DNA of 64,000 nucleotides from Bacteroidales bacterium (lineage in GTDB: Bacteria > Bacteroidota > Bacteroidia > Bacteroidales > Muribaculaceae): positions 55,451 to 119,450 of the forward strand of contig SFOH01000003.1 in assembly GCA_004552485.1 (NCBI GenBank). The letters run 5' to 3'. The notes below the pieces were generated by a model, which was given only the letters and a program-made list of their open reading frames with translations, ran no database searches and had not been told where the DNA came from. Positions within the stretch are counted from its first letter, which is position 1, and every line of letters starts with the position of its first letter. A program made the position numbers and the translations under genes. Below are positions 52,601 to 59,342 of the stretch, in pieces.

Positions 52601-53226
52601 TTGGCGGAACCGTTATCGGAGGAGGTTTTGCCGGGAACAAAGTGATGGATAATCCAGCCGTTTGAGACGGCCGCCTTGTCGAGGGTGCAGTTCTGATAGA
52701 GCCAGGGGACGTAAGAGGAGGCGGCGCCGGGGTCGCTGGTGGGGTTACATGAATAGAAACGGTAGGGGTTTACCCAGGCGTACAGCTCTATGCCGCGGGC
52801 GTGGGCCTCCTGAATCCAGTATTCCAGGGGGTCGTAGGCCGCCTCGCTTCCGCGCGTGCCGGATATATAATGTGAATATGATTCATATACGCCGTGCGCC
52901 GTGCCGTTTGACTCCGTGAAGGTTGTCTTTTTGTAGATGCGGTCGCCCATGATGCGCACGTGCAGATACACCACGTTGACGCCGGCGGCCTTGTAGGAGT
53001 CAAGGCAGCTGACGGCGGCGGCTTTCTGGACGGCGGCGGCGGCTTCGGTGGTGCCGCGCTGCGACGATGTGCACCAGTCGCCGACCAGAGGCGACACCCA
53101 CACGCCGCGGACCTCGCGCTTGGGATAGGTTTCAGCGGCACGTAAGCCGCTGATGTTCAGACAGAGGACTGTCAGCACAAATAGAAAGCGCTGAATTGCG
53201 CCATGGATCCCTCTTCTTCCTTTCAT
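49639..53226 (-). CDS. GHL10/DUF187 glycoside hydrolase-like secreted protein with sorting-like tail
   Basis: 1195 residues. Signal peptide 1-30. The N-terminal 400 residues match the GHL10 (PF02638, DUF187) barrel: KREVRGVWVSPLVGDW, YLHVRIMGDRIYK, IELYAWVNPYRFY, DIDGIVFDDYFYPEG and FISPQLYW. Two fibronectin-type/Ig-like modules follow (residues 550-760), then about 380 residues of beta-propeller-like repeats, and a C-terminal tail EYYNLQGLRV...PGFYIRRSGKSVTKVLIR as in three other genes here. GHL10 proteins are thought to act on peptidoglycan or other cell-envelope glycans; activity unproven. No other domain recognised. Confidence 0.88.
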   Translation of the reverse strand: MKGRRGIHGAIQRFLFVLTVLCLNISGLRAAETYPKREVRGVWVSPLVGDWCTSSQRGTTEAAAAVQKAAAVSCLDSYKAAGVNVVYLHVRIMGDRIYKKTTFTESNGTAHGVYESYSHYISGTRGSEAAYDPLEYWIQEAHARGIELYAWVNPYRFYSCNPTSDPGAASSYVPWLYQNCTLDKAAVSNGWIIHHFVPGKTSSDNGSAKYCYNPGLTAVKAKISNVCAVLTGNYDIDGIVFDDYFYPEGITETSSAEDWTTYQEASDKGSLGIADWRRKQVNDLISMCHETVHRIKPYVRFGVAPAGVANRGVVSTDNIEPLSKYCSASDWQYSKIYSDPIAWMRNKSVDFISPQLYWNSTHSTNPFGPLTQWWNQAAKALDCLFYPSISVADGWDVSEYVKEIKFTRTYSWDGNSGVVYYRGASIVNNNMGQSIKNQCTPHKSLHPICTHFSGSTPGTISGLKRSGTALTWNALSNTRYVVYAIPSTVNQIDAASEKGGYKAEYIVDITYTNSATLPSGKTSGYWYAVTPLDRYGREWPATTLNAPSLETLDVSLTSPANGVQAASDQTFSWSGTNGATFTLEISTSSAFSSIVLSQTTTAKSLTLNLDGLAHSTTHYWRVRANKNNANQKISETRSFTSPAAVDYPDLDKPQLKLPDDNATFYGDITFRFHSVTDATEYELQLSASSNFDNIAWSTKSFTKDGQYYECSMPFSAVADGIYCWRVIARAAKHDPGISSTRTLTKETLTGEQNYSVYREDHEYEFYRMNVPHGQKDLLIKNAWLRNKEHNPLNMDGSLCRDMVARPADGSAQLHDVVYVTSREGNYTGSEANYLARFDARDGRRMEDLKLFYDANMKAPYQAGVNDVMLDSNNDLYVATLSLPSSKYTTRYFNVCRVDPGTGVCTTVLSVQMPTTYRIDHCAIAKGSNYWTYYIFTVGNGDGKTYVTRYTLWGNPATKAQALKSTVTNVLSEYHGTAPSIHMVLGPGEVNQLKFVVNGQKTNPHYYVLNETDGTTISAQSKITGDAAPSDVNCIGFETFAMDGYHFAAMPYCGNSYSNYSPMWHIVQGDDFADGFSNVHSAQLFPYEGIGVKTEGDNNGGDLNFPLSFIKNGETRDASFISGENGRLFVYAPCTGLAAYDLNYDWGTGVEDISNDADDDEATAEYYNLQGLRVTPTAPGFYIRRSGKSVTKVLIR

Positions 53227-53833
53227 ATTATTTTATGGATTGTTAGGGCCACGGCATAGGAACATTTAGTCTGCCGGGCCAGGTTAATTGTCGTTAGTTT
53301 TGCAGTGGCAAGCGGCGGTGGCGCAGACGCATCATGCGGTCGGGGAGCGCGATGCTTGGCGTTGGTGAGGGGCGGCTGTGCATGGCTTTTCAAACCACCG
53401 TCGGTTGCGAGGAGAGAGGGCTACGCTGCTTGCAGTTTTTTGCATTATGGACTTCCTGACTTATAATCTGAAAGATTCCTGCTGCTCTTTTTTCCTTTCT
53501 TTAGCTTTCTTTTTTAAGCGCAAAAATAACACAATTATGCGAGATACAATGCTTTTTTTGTTAATTATATTAGCAATTTTAAGATATTTTAATTTTTAAT
53601 CATCTATTTTTGCTTAAATTTTCATCCCAACTATTGCAAATTTCGTCATGTATGCTTAATTTTGCATTGGAAAAAGTAGGGACGCCATCAGTTGTCTCGC
53701 CCGTTTCGTTTTCGAGGGGGGATGTGACATAAGTTGTCGCGCGAATGAGACGATGTCGTCGGAAATGTGTAAGTTTGATTAAATCTTTTTGCTTTGAATT
53801 ACAGACTTCTTAAGAAGTGTATTTTTTGCCATC
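53227..53833. other. Long AT-rich intergenic region between GHL10 and DUF6377 genes
   Basis: No gene seen. Minus-strand -7 candidate TATTTTTG at 53521-53528. Plus-strand candidates: TAGTTTTG 53295-53302, TATTTTTG 53605-53612, ATTG-N20-TAATTTTG 53633-53664 and TAAGTTTG 53770-53777. A perfect palindrome ACTTCTTAAGAAGT sits at 53807-53820, 13 bp before the next ATG, and AGTTGTC-CGC appears twice between 53680 and 53745. Confidence 0.5.
53770..53777 (+). promoter_or_regulatory. -7 element of the DUF6377 gene
   Basis: TAAGTTTG (TAnnTTTG), 57 bp upstream of ATG 53834, the nearest of several candidates. The palindrome at 53807-53820 would lie in the leader. Confidence 0.5.
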
Positions 53834-55399
53834 ATGTTATCACGCTTAGTAACCTGTATTATTTTGGCTGTCAGCTTTCTGCCCGCCTCTGCGCTGCTGC
53901 GTATGAGCCGTGACCAGGTGCTGGATACGCTGGACAGATATCTGACCGAACAGAGCGTCTATGACGCCCGCGCCCGCCAGCGTGTACAGGCCAAAGTGCG
54001 CCGCCTCTCCACGCTCACCGGCGCTGCCCGGCAGCAGCTCCAGGAGGACATCATCAGCGACTACATGCACATAAACGTCGACTCAGCCCTGCTCCAGCTC
54101 GCGCGTGCCGAGGCCGCCGCAACAGACTCTGCGGCACGTATGCGCCTGCGGTTCATGCGCCTGGAGGCATATCCCATCAAGGGCATGCTCCACACCTCGC
54201 TCCTCGAGTTTGAGAAGATCGACCCCGCCACACTCCCCGAGAGCGTCAAGCCCGTATACTTCCGTTGCGCCTCGCAGGTCAACGACTATGCCCGCGACAT
54301 GTACGACCAGCCTCAGTATAAGCGCAATTTCATCAACGTCTCCCGAATGATGATGGACTCGCTCATGAACCATGTGCCCCGCGACTCGTTCATGTACCGC
54401 TATTATAAGGCCTCCTCGCGAATCATCAGCCCCGAAGGCGCCGAAGCCGTCGCCGAGATGACCGTCATGCTCGACTCGCTCAGCCGCGACGAGCGCATCT
54501 ATGCGCGCATTGCCGGCGAAATAGGCAACTACTACGCCACGAACCACCGCAACACCGAGCGCGCCGAGTTCTACTATGCCCTCTCCGCCATCTCCGACAT
54601 CCTCACCGGCAACAATGAGGCTACGTCGCTCCACCGCCTCGGCAAACTCCTCTACGATCGCGGCGACGTGGAACGCGCCATGCGCTACCTCACTGTCTCC
54701 CTCCAGCGAAGCGTCTCCAGCGGCGTGCGTATCCGTGCCCTCGAAATCGCCGAAGCCCTCCCCCTCGTCATCGCCGCCAACCGCCTCCATGACGCCAGCC
54801 AGCGCTCCCGCCTCGAGATGCTCCTCGCCATCATCGGCATTGTCGCCGTCCTCCTCATCGTCGCCGTCGTCGTGCTGTGGCGCCAGCGCATGAAACTCGG
54901 CCGCATGCGCCGCATGCTCTCCAAACGCCATCAGGAAAAAGACCGTTACATACGCCAGCTCCTCAGCCTCTGCGCCGCCTACCTCCAGGCCATGACCGAC
55001 ATGAACCGCCTCACCACGCGCAAACTCAAGGCGAAACAATACCAGGACCTGCTCGAACAGCTCGAGTCCGGCAAGATGGTTCGCTCCCAGCTCCAGGCTT
55101 TCAACACCATCTTCGACGACGCCTTCCTCAAGAACTATCCCGACTTCATCCCCGGCGTCAACCGCCTCCTCCAGCCCGACAAACGCTTTGTCGAGGCCGA
55201 CTATGAGAACGGCATGAACACCGAGCTTCGCCTCCTTGCCTTCATCTGGCTCGGCGTCGACGACAGCCAGGAGATAGCCAAGTTCCTGGGCCTCAGCGTC
55301 AACTCCGTCTACACCTACCGCAACCGCCTCAAGAGCCGCGCCCTCAGCAAAGACACCTTCGAAGCCGACCTCCGCCGCCACTCTGCCGCCGCCCTCTGA
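53834..55399 (+). CDS. DUF6377-type membrane-anchored regulator
   Basis: 521 residues. Signal peptide or anchor at 1-20, then a long helical, TPR-like periplasmic part (DTLDRYLTEQSVYDARARQR; RRLDARLDSLDRAFSA-type repeats absent here), one transmembrane helix near 329-349 (LLAIIGIVAVLLIVAVVVLW), a coiled coil, and a C-terminal helical domain ending in a LuxR-like DNA-binding segment (SQEIAKFLGLSVNSVYTYRNRL near 476-497). This is the layout of DUF6377 proteins, one-component membrane regulators common in Bacteroidales. It stands alone; its target genes are unknown, though the adjacent secreted GHL10 protein is a candidate. Confidence 0.85.
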   Translation: MLSRLVTCIILAVSFLPASALLRMSRDQVLDTLDRYLTEQSVYDARARQRVQAKVRRLSTLTGAARQQLQEDIISDYMHINVDSALLQLARAEAAATDSAARMRLRFMRLEAYPIKGMLHTSLLEFEKIDPATLPESVKPVYFRCASQVNDYARDMYDQPQYKRNFINVSRMMMDSLMNHVPRDSFMYRYYKASSRIISPEGAEAVAEMTVMLDSLSRDERIYARIAGEIGNYYATNHRNTERAEFYYALSAISDILTGNNEATSLHRLGKLLYDRGDVERAMRYLTVSLQRSVSSGVRIRALEIAEALPLVIAANRLHDASQRSRLEMLLAIIGIVAVLLIVAVVVLWRQRMKLGRMRRMLSKRHQEKDRYIRQLLSLCAAYLQAMTDMNRLTTRKLKAKQYQDLLEQLESGKMVRSQLQAFNTIFDDAFLKNYPDFIPGVNRLLQPDKRFVEADYENGMNTELRLLAFIWLGVDDSQEIAKFLGLSVNSVYTYRNRLKSRALSKDTFEADLRRHSAAAL

Positions 55400-55427
55400 C
55401 TCCCCGCTCCCGATCACTCACTTGTCT

Positions 55428-55471
55428 CTCCCACAATGATTCCGGCATTTGCGCCCGGGACGGTGTGGGAG
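55428..55471 (+). terminator. Possible terminator of the DUF6377 gene
   Basis: 8-bp stem CTCCCACA / TGTGGGAG with an inner CCG/CGG pair, 28 bp past the stop. Lacks a T-run. Confidence 0.4.
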
Positions 55472-55547
55472 CGGCATCTTCTTACAAAGATGCATGCAAT
55501 TAGCTCAATACGCTTTCTCAGCTACAAGACGGTGCGCTGATATATTA

Positions 55548-55636
55548 TTTATGCTGTCCGATAAAAGTTGAGAACGCCCTAAAAGCATGGTTCGACTGCT
55601 GATTCTAAGGTGATCGAATTCGTTTTTCTGATTTCC
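55548..55636 (+). repeat. Left arm of an imperfect inverted repeat
   Basis: 89 bp starting TTTATGCTGTCCGATAAAAG. The reverse complement of 56370-56458 aligns without gaps and matches at about 72 of 89 positions by hand count. The 14-bp end TGCTGTNCGATAAA also occurs, inverted, at 55818-55831. This looks like terminal repeats of a small mobile element or nested remnants. Confidence 0.75.
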
Positions 55637-55674
55637 AAGTCCCTTAAAATCACGCCCTGATTTCAGTCACCATA

Positions 55675-55710
55675 TCTGCGACTGGGAACGCGGGCGTTCC
55701 CAGTCGCAGA
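55675..55710 (+). repeat. Perfect 16-bp hairpin
   Basis: TCTGCGACTGGGAACG, a CGGG loop, and the exact complement. It lies between the inverted 14-bp ends at 55552 and 55818. On either strand it could fold into a stable stem; no T-run follows. Confidence 0.8.
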
Positions 55711-55817
55711 ATGAACGATAGCATGTTAATCGATCGCTGTGAGGAAGCCATACAACCCCGGAATAACGCCGTATAAGCCCACTGACAGGTAACGCAAAGT
55801 AGGCTCTTCCGCCTGTG

Positions 55818-55831
55818 TTTATCGTACAGCA
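55818..55831 (-). repeat. Third inverted copy of the 14-bp repeat end
   Basis: TTTATCGTACAGCA, the complement of TGCTGTNCGATAAA at 55552-55565 with one change. With that copy it would bound a 280-bp unit (55552-55831). Confidence 0.6.
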
Positions 55832-56015
55832 ATTATTTTAATTCGTGGTGCAACAGCGGGGGGAGGGGGTTAGAGGGCGACGATGAGGGGCTGATTGGCG
55901 AAGATTTTGGGGCGTGAGTTTCTAAATTAGTAAAAAGTGAATCTATATTGGGATATGTATTTGAAATTGGCAATGCTTTGAAATATAGTGAGATAGCATT
56001 ACAATCGGTGGAATT

Positions 56016-56027
56016 AAATCTATATTA
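56016..56027 (+). promoter_or_regulatory. Upstream 12-mer of small-RNA unit 1
   Basis: AAATCTATATTA, 60 bp before the conserved AGCATTAAGG at 56076. An identical 12-mer lies exactly 60 bp before the same point in unit 2. Ten bases of it (AATCTATATT) recur at 55940-55949. Confidence 0.6.
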
Positions 56028-56063
56028 AATCTCAATTTGCTTTACAGGGCGTGGTAAATGTCG

Positions 56064-56071
56064 TACCTTTG
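56064..56071 (+). promoter_or_regulatory. -7 element of small-RNA unit 1
   Basis: TACCTTTG, an exact TAnnTTTG, 5 bp before the conserved segment. Confidence 0.8.
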
Positions 56072-56075
56072 CACC

Positions 56076-56178
56076 AGCATTAAGGTAAATATTAATTCAG
56101 GTCTAAGATTCAAGGTTATTATTTTAGGATTTTTGTAGTATCAAGTTAATGGCTGCACCGAGAGGTGCGGCCATTATT
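56076..56178 (+). ncRNA. Putative small RNA, unit 1
   Basis: Predicted transcript of about 100 nt. It starts AGCATTAAGGTAAAT, contains a 51-nt core (56095-56145) identical to unit 2, and ends in a hairpin at 56147-56176: TAATGGCTGCACC, GAGA tetraloop, GGTGCGGCCATTA. No open frame spans it. The same unit recurs 664 bp downstream with a stem that differs by a paired change (A-T to G-C). Its class is not known to me; Bacteroidota also have unrelated described motifs such as Bacteroidales-1 RNA, and it may be one of these. Confidence 0.72.
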
Positions 56179-56369
56179 GATTATTGGAGGTTACTGCTTT
56201 CCGCTAAAAAACGGGCGGAGCGAGGACGGCAGAACCTTCCATGGGTGTAGGCGCACTGCGCAGCCTGCACCGCCTGGCTACACTAATTGCCCGCTCTGCG
56301 GGCGTTCCCGGTCGCCGAACATCTACGCCGGCAGACCATGAGGCGGGGATTGCTTTTTGGGGGGAGCTC

Positions 56370-56458
56370 GGAAATCAGAAACAAAATTCCGATAGCCTTA
56401 GACTCATCAGTAGAGCCATGCTTTTATGCCGGTCGCAACTTTTATCGGACAGCAATAA
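56370..56458 (-). repeat. Right arm of the imperfect inverted repeat
   Basis: Reverse complement of the left arm at 55548-55636 (about 80 percent by hand count), ending TTATCGGACAGCAATAA. The two arms enclose about 730 bp that contain small-RNA unit 1. Confidence 0.75.
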
Positions 56459-56679
56459 TTTGGAAATGATGTGTTACTAGGGTGAGGGAGTGTTTGAACT
56501 TGTTGTTGAGAGCAGAGAAGGGCTGTGGAGGAGATGAATAATGTCGGATTTTTGTCGCGAAAAGGCGGAAAATATGATTTTTTGGAGGGCTTGCAGAAAA
56601 TTATTTTCTATATTTAGGCTTGTACGGAAATTTTATAAATGACAGACTGATAGAAGATTAAGATTTTATTTTGCGAAAG

Positions 56680-56691
56680 AAATCTATATTA
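56680..56691 (+). promoter_or_regulatory. Upstream 12-mer of small-RNA unit 2
   Basis: AAATCTATATTA, exactly 60 bp before AGCATTAAGG at 56740, the same distance as in unit 1 although the intervening bases differ. Confidence 0.6.
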
Positions 56692-56727
56692 TGTCTTGAT
56701 AGGGCTAAAAAGGCTTGTGAGGTGTTG

Positions 56728-56735
56728 TAATTTTG
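56728..56735 (+). promoter_or_regulatory. -7 element of small-RNA unit 2
   Basis: TAATTTTG, matching TAnnTTTG, at the same place as TACCTTTG in unit 1. Confidence 0.8.
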
Positions 56736-56739
56736 CTTC

Positions 56740-56842
56740 AGCATTAAGGTAAATAATATAATTCAGGTCTAAGATTCAAGGTTATTATTTTAGGATTTTT
56801 GTAGTATCAAGAATGGCTGCGCCGGGAGGCGCGGCCATTTAT
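56740..56842 (+). ncRNA. Putative small RNA, unit 2
   Basis: Second copy: AGCATTAAGGTAAAT start, the 51-nt core at 56761-56811 identical to unit 1, then hairpin 56812-56839: AATGGCTGCGCC, GGGA loop, GGCGCGGCCATT. Relative to unit 1 the stem has G-C where unit 1 has A-T (both sides change), and the loop keeps the GNRA form. The variable spacer between start and core is two bases longer than in unit 1. Duplicate copies with conserved promoter, core and terminator argue for a functional RNA rather than random repeats. Confidence 0.72.
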
Positions 56843-56914
56843 TTAATGTAGCGTTCAAAAGGGACGCTTTTTTTGTCGTGGATGGAGTGCGAGCAGAGTG
56901 AGCAGATGGCGCAG

Positions 56915-57754
56915 TCAAGGGAGGGGCTGACGGGGGAAGGCGTCGATGAAGGAATCGGGCGTGGCGTTGAGGATGGTGACGCCGCGGCGCGAGGCCCAGG
57001 CCTGGATGCGGTGGTAGGAGCGGAAGGCCACGTAGAAGCTCATGATGATGTCGTGGAGGTGATAGCCTTCGTAGACACTGTTGACGCGCCGCTGCTCGGA
57101 GGAGCTGTCTTTGTAGAAGTGAGGTTGGACTGAGATAACGCGGTTCTGTTCGTCGACGGCAATGGTCTGCATCCAGCTGTGGTCAGCACCTGTGATGTAT
57201 ATCTTCTTGTAGCCCAGCCATATACCGGCCATAAGTGACACGATCAGCACGTTGCGGGGGCGCGGCATCGCGAGGCGTGACGAATAGAATGAGCGCTCGA
57301 ACCATCCGAAGCCTTCAACGCCGACGGCATTGATGGTGCGCACCGTGAGATTGGCGTTTGCTGTTATGCTTTTAGGCAAACTTTTGCGGAAATTCCGGGG
57401 GACGATTATGGTCATGGGCCAGTCAACGCTTGCCAGCGCGGTGTGCAGTTTGACGAGGTTGGCGTTGTCGGGGTCATTGCTGAAGAAAACGCCGTCGGCC
57501 ATGACATAGTACTGTGGCTTGAGCTCGAAGAACTCGGGCGCGAGTGCGGCGAAATTCACCGACATAAGCGCCGCCTGCGAGAGTATTGCGGGCCTGGTGT
57601 CCAGTACGTTACGCAGCGACGGCCCGTTGCCCATTATGACCAACGGACGAGGGTCGTCGACAGACCGCAGCGATGGGCGACGGCTCTGAACGGCCATTTT
57701 CATGCATCCTTTCAGGGTCTGTCCCAGCAGTGTCGGAAATTCTGATACTTTCAT
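56915..57754 (-). CDS. MptE/DUF115-like putative glycan-synthesis protein
   Basis: 279 residues from ATG 57754 (the open frame extends to a TTG at 57760). The signature GNGPSLRNV (42-50) and the following strands match the DUF115/MptE-like fold, in which some members transfer sialic or related acids to glycans or synthesise pterins; a Bacteroidota-specific set is in surface-glycan clusters. The C-terminal part has LIVSLMAGIWLGYKKIYITGADHSW with the family's Asp-His pair. Last of the operon 60856-56915; substrate unknown. Confidence 0.78.
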   Translation of the reverse strand: MKVSEFPTLLGQTLKGCMKMAVQSRRPSLRSVDDPRPLVIMGNGPSLRNVLDTRPAILSQAALMSVNFAALAPEFFELKPQYYVMADGVFFSNDPDNANLVKLHTALASVDWPMTIIVPRNFRKSLPKSITANANLTVRTINAVGVEGFGWFERSFYSSRLAMPRPRNVLIVSLMAGIWLGYKKIYITGADHSWMQTIAVDEQNRVISVQPHFYKDSSSEQRRVNSVYEGYHLHDIIMSFYVAFRSYHRIQAWASRRGVTILNATPDSFIDAFPRQPLP

Positions 57755-57789
57755 AGCCAAGCAGCGTTAGTTAAGTGAGAAAGCCGGCG

Positions 57790-58602
57790 TCAGAGCGATT
57801 CCTCATTATAATTGTGCGTACGCAGATATTCGGTGACCTTATTGAGGCGGACTGACGGACCTAACAGGCACATTGCGAGAGAGTTGCTGAACGTTAGCTG
57901 CCGCGTCATGTCGTCATAGAACTCCGAGCCGTAGATTGCGCGGGCGATGCGCGGCCATTTGATTGTGAGCACATGCTTGTCGCCGAGACGATAAGCGAGG
58001 GCGTCGATGAGTTCGTCCATGGCTGTCTCCGTTCCGTCGGTGAGATTCACCGTATGTCCCTGATGCTCAGGACGTATGGCCAGTGCGGCGACGTCAGTTG
58101 CGTGGATGAGGCTGATGAGGCCTTCGTTGTCACGGATGTGGAGCAATGTGCCACGGGCTATGCCGCGCGCCAGGCGCATGGCGAGGCCGCGCATGCCGGT
58201 GCCGATTACCTCCGGGCAGCGTACGATGGTGACAGCCAGACTGTTGCGCGCGCACCACTCAGCCCACGCCTCCTCTTTTTCGCGCCATGGCGACGAGGAA
58301 AGCAAAGACGTTTCCTCCGTGAGCTCGCGACCGGCCTTGACATTGTATATGTCAGTTGACGAAACCATTACCGCCAAAGCAGGCTTGCTTTCTCCGACAG
58401 CATCGAAAGCGGTAACCACCATATAGTCAGACAATTCGCGCTGAAAATACGGCAGCAGAAATTCACGCTCCGGCATGTAGACCACCGCCAGAGGCTTTGC
58501 GGGCGTGGCGTCAGCCGAGGCATCGCCTTCACCAGAGGGCGAACACTGCGATTCTGCGTTAATATGTTGCTGCTCAGAGCTCTCTATGCTGTCTTGTTTC
58601 AT
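57790..58602 (-). CDS. Degenerate NAD-dependent epimerase/dehydratase-like protein
   Basis: 270 residues from ATG 58602, whose ATGA overlaps the stop of the upstream GT2 gene; an in-frame GTG at 58647 is less likely. The C-terminal two thirds follow the extended SDR pattern (TIVRCPEVIGTGMRGLAMRL, ISLIHATDVAALAI), but the N terminus has no GxxGxxG loop (AVVYMPEREFLLPYFQ instead) and the active-site Tyr is Trp (SSPWREKEEAW, where SxxYxxSK is usual). It therefore probably does not bind NAD normally. In a glycan operon it may be a structural or repurposed subunit, or a decaying enzyme. Confidence 0.72.
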   Translation of the reverse strand: MKQDSIESSEQQHINAESQCSPSGEGDASADATPAKPLAVVYMPEREFLLPYFQRELSDYMVVTAFDAVGESKPALAVMVSSTDIYNVKAGRELTEETSLLSSSPWREKEEAWAEWCARNSLAVTIVRCPEVIGTGMRGLAMRLARGIARGTLLHIRDNEGLISLIHATDVAALAIRPEHQGHTVNLTDGTETAMDELIDALAYRLGDKHVLTIKWPRIARAIYGSEFYDDMTRQLTFSNSLAMCLLGPSVRLNKVTEYLRTHNYNEESL

Positions 58603-59342
58603 TTTATTCTGAAGAGATAGAGGTAATGACGGAGGATGGTGAACCACGAAACCGAGAAGCCCATAGAACGCAGGGCCTTGCGGCGTTCGGCGTTGTTAAT
58701 CCAAAGGCGCGAGGACAGGCGTGTTGCCAGACCGCCGGGCTCCATCGCCACCATGTCGCGTGCGAGATAGCGGCCGCGCAGGTTGTCGTTGAAGAAGATG
58801 CGGAGAATCATTTCATAGTCGCCGGCGTTACGGTAATCCGTTGAGTACAAGCCAACTTCGCGCTGGGCTTTAGCCGTAATATATAGCGAAGGGTGGGGAG
58901 GCTGGAATCCCGTCAGCAGCGTTTCGCGCGAAGCGGGGCGTCCCTGGAAAAGACGTCCGATGCGCCCTTTGCGTGTGAGATAATGAATGTCGCCATAGAC
59001 GTAGTCCGGCGCCTCGATGGCGCTGAACGCGTTCACGACATCCTGAATGACAGAGTTATCGGAGAATACGTCGCCTCCGTGGAGCAGGCCTATGATGCTG
59101 CCCGATGCTGCCGAGATGCCCGCATTGATTGCATCGTAAACGCCGACCGGCTCGCGGCGTATGATAATAGACTGAGCTTCAGCCTCTTTGAGGACAGCGT
59201 CGGTGCCGTCCGAGCTGCAACCGTCCACGATAATGTGCTCCACCTCCACGCCCGGCTGCAGACGCTGAGCGTTGATGCTCGCTATGGTGCGCCGCAGGCC
59301 CTCGGCTTTGTTGTGCGTTATGGTTATCAGGCTGACTTTCAT
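58599..59342 (-). CDS. Family 2 glycosyltransferase
   Basis: 247 residues from ATG 59342; the longer open frame to 59558 lies inside the upstream gene and is rejected. GT-A fold: MKVSLITITHNKAEG (1-15), then the nucleotide-binding VEHIIVDGCSSDGTD, GVYDAINAGISAASG, and DXD-like HGGD of the metal site. C terminus ends in basic residues. It transfers a sugar onto a surface glycan precursor; donor unknown. One-base overlap (TAATG) with the membrane gene and a 4-bp overlap with the degenerate epimerase gene. Confidence 0.9.
   Translation of the reverse strand: MKVSLITITHNKAEGLRRTIASINAQRLQPGVEVEHIIVDGCSSDGTDAVLKEAEAQSIIIRREPVGVYDAINAGISAASGSIIGLLHGGDVFSDNSVIQDVVNAFSAIEAPDYVYGDIHYLTRKGRIGRLFQGRPASRETLLTGFQPPHPSLYITAKAQREVGLYSTDYRNAGDYEMILRIFFNDNLRGRYLARDMVAMEPGGLATRLSSRLWINNAERRKALRSMGFSVSWFTILRHYLYLFRIK

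Larger units (their letters stand above)
55400..56914. other. 1.5-kb gene-free region with paired small-RNA units and inverted arms
   Basis: No protein gene can be supported here; the open frames present are short with no recognisable product. Base composition is lower in G+C than the surroundings in 55900-56220 and 56460-56780. It contains the features listed separately: a stem-loop, 89-bp inverted arms, a 16-bp perfect hairpin, and two copies of a small transcription unit. Confidence 0.7.

Noticed and set aside
55589..55600. GGTTCGACTGC resembling a tRNA T-arm
   Set aside because: No acceptor stem, D-arm or anticodon arm can be folded around it, and the inverted arm copy does not keep it.
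56016..56839. CRISPR array
   Set aside because: Two copies only, 664 bp apart, each with its own promoter and terminator; not repeat-spacer structure.
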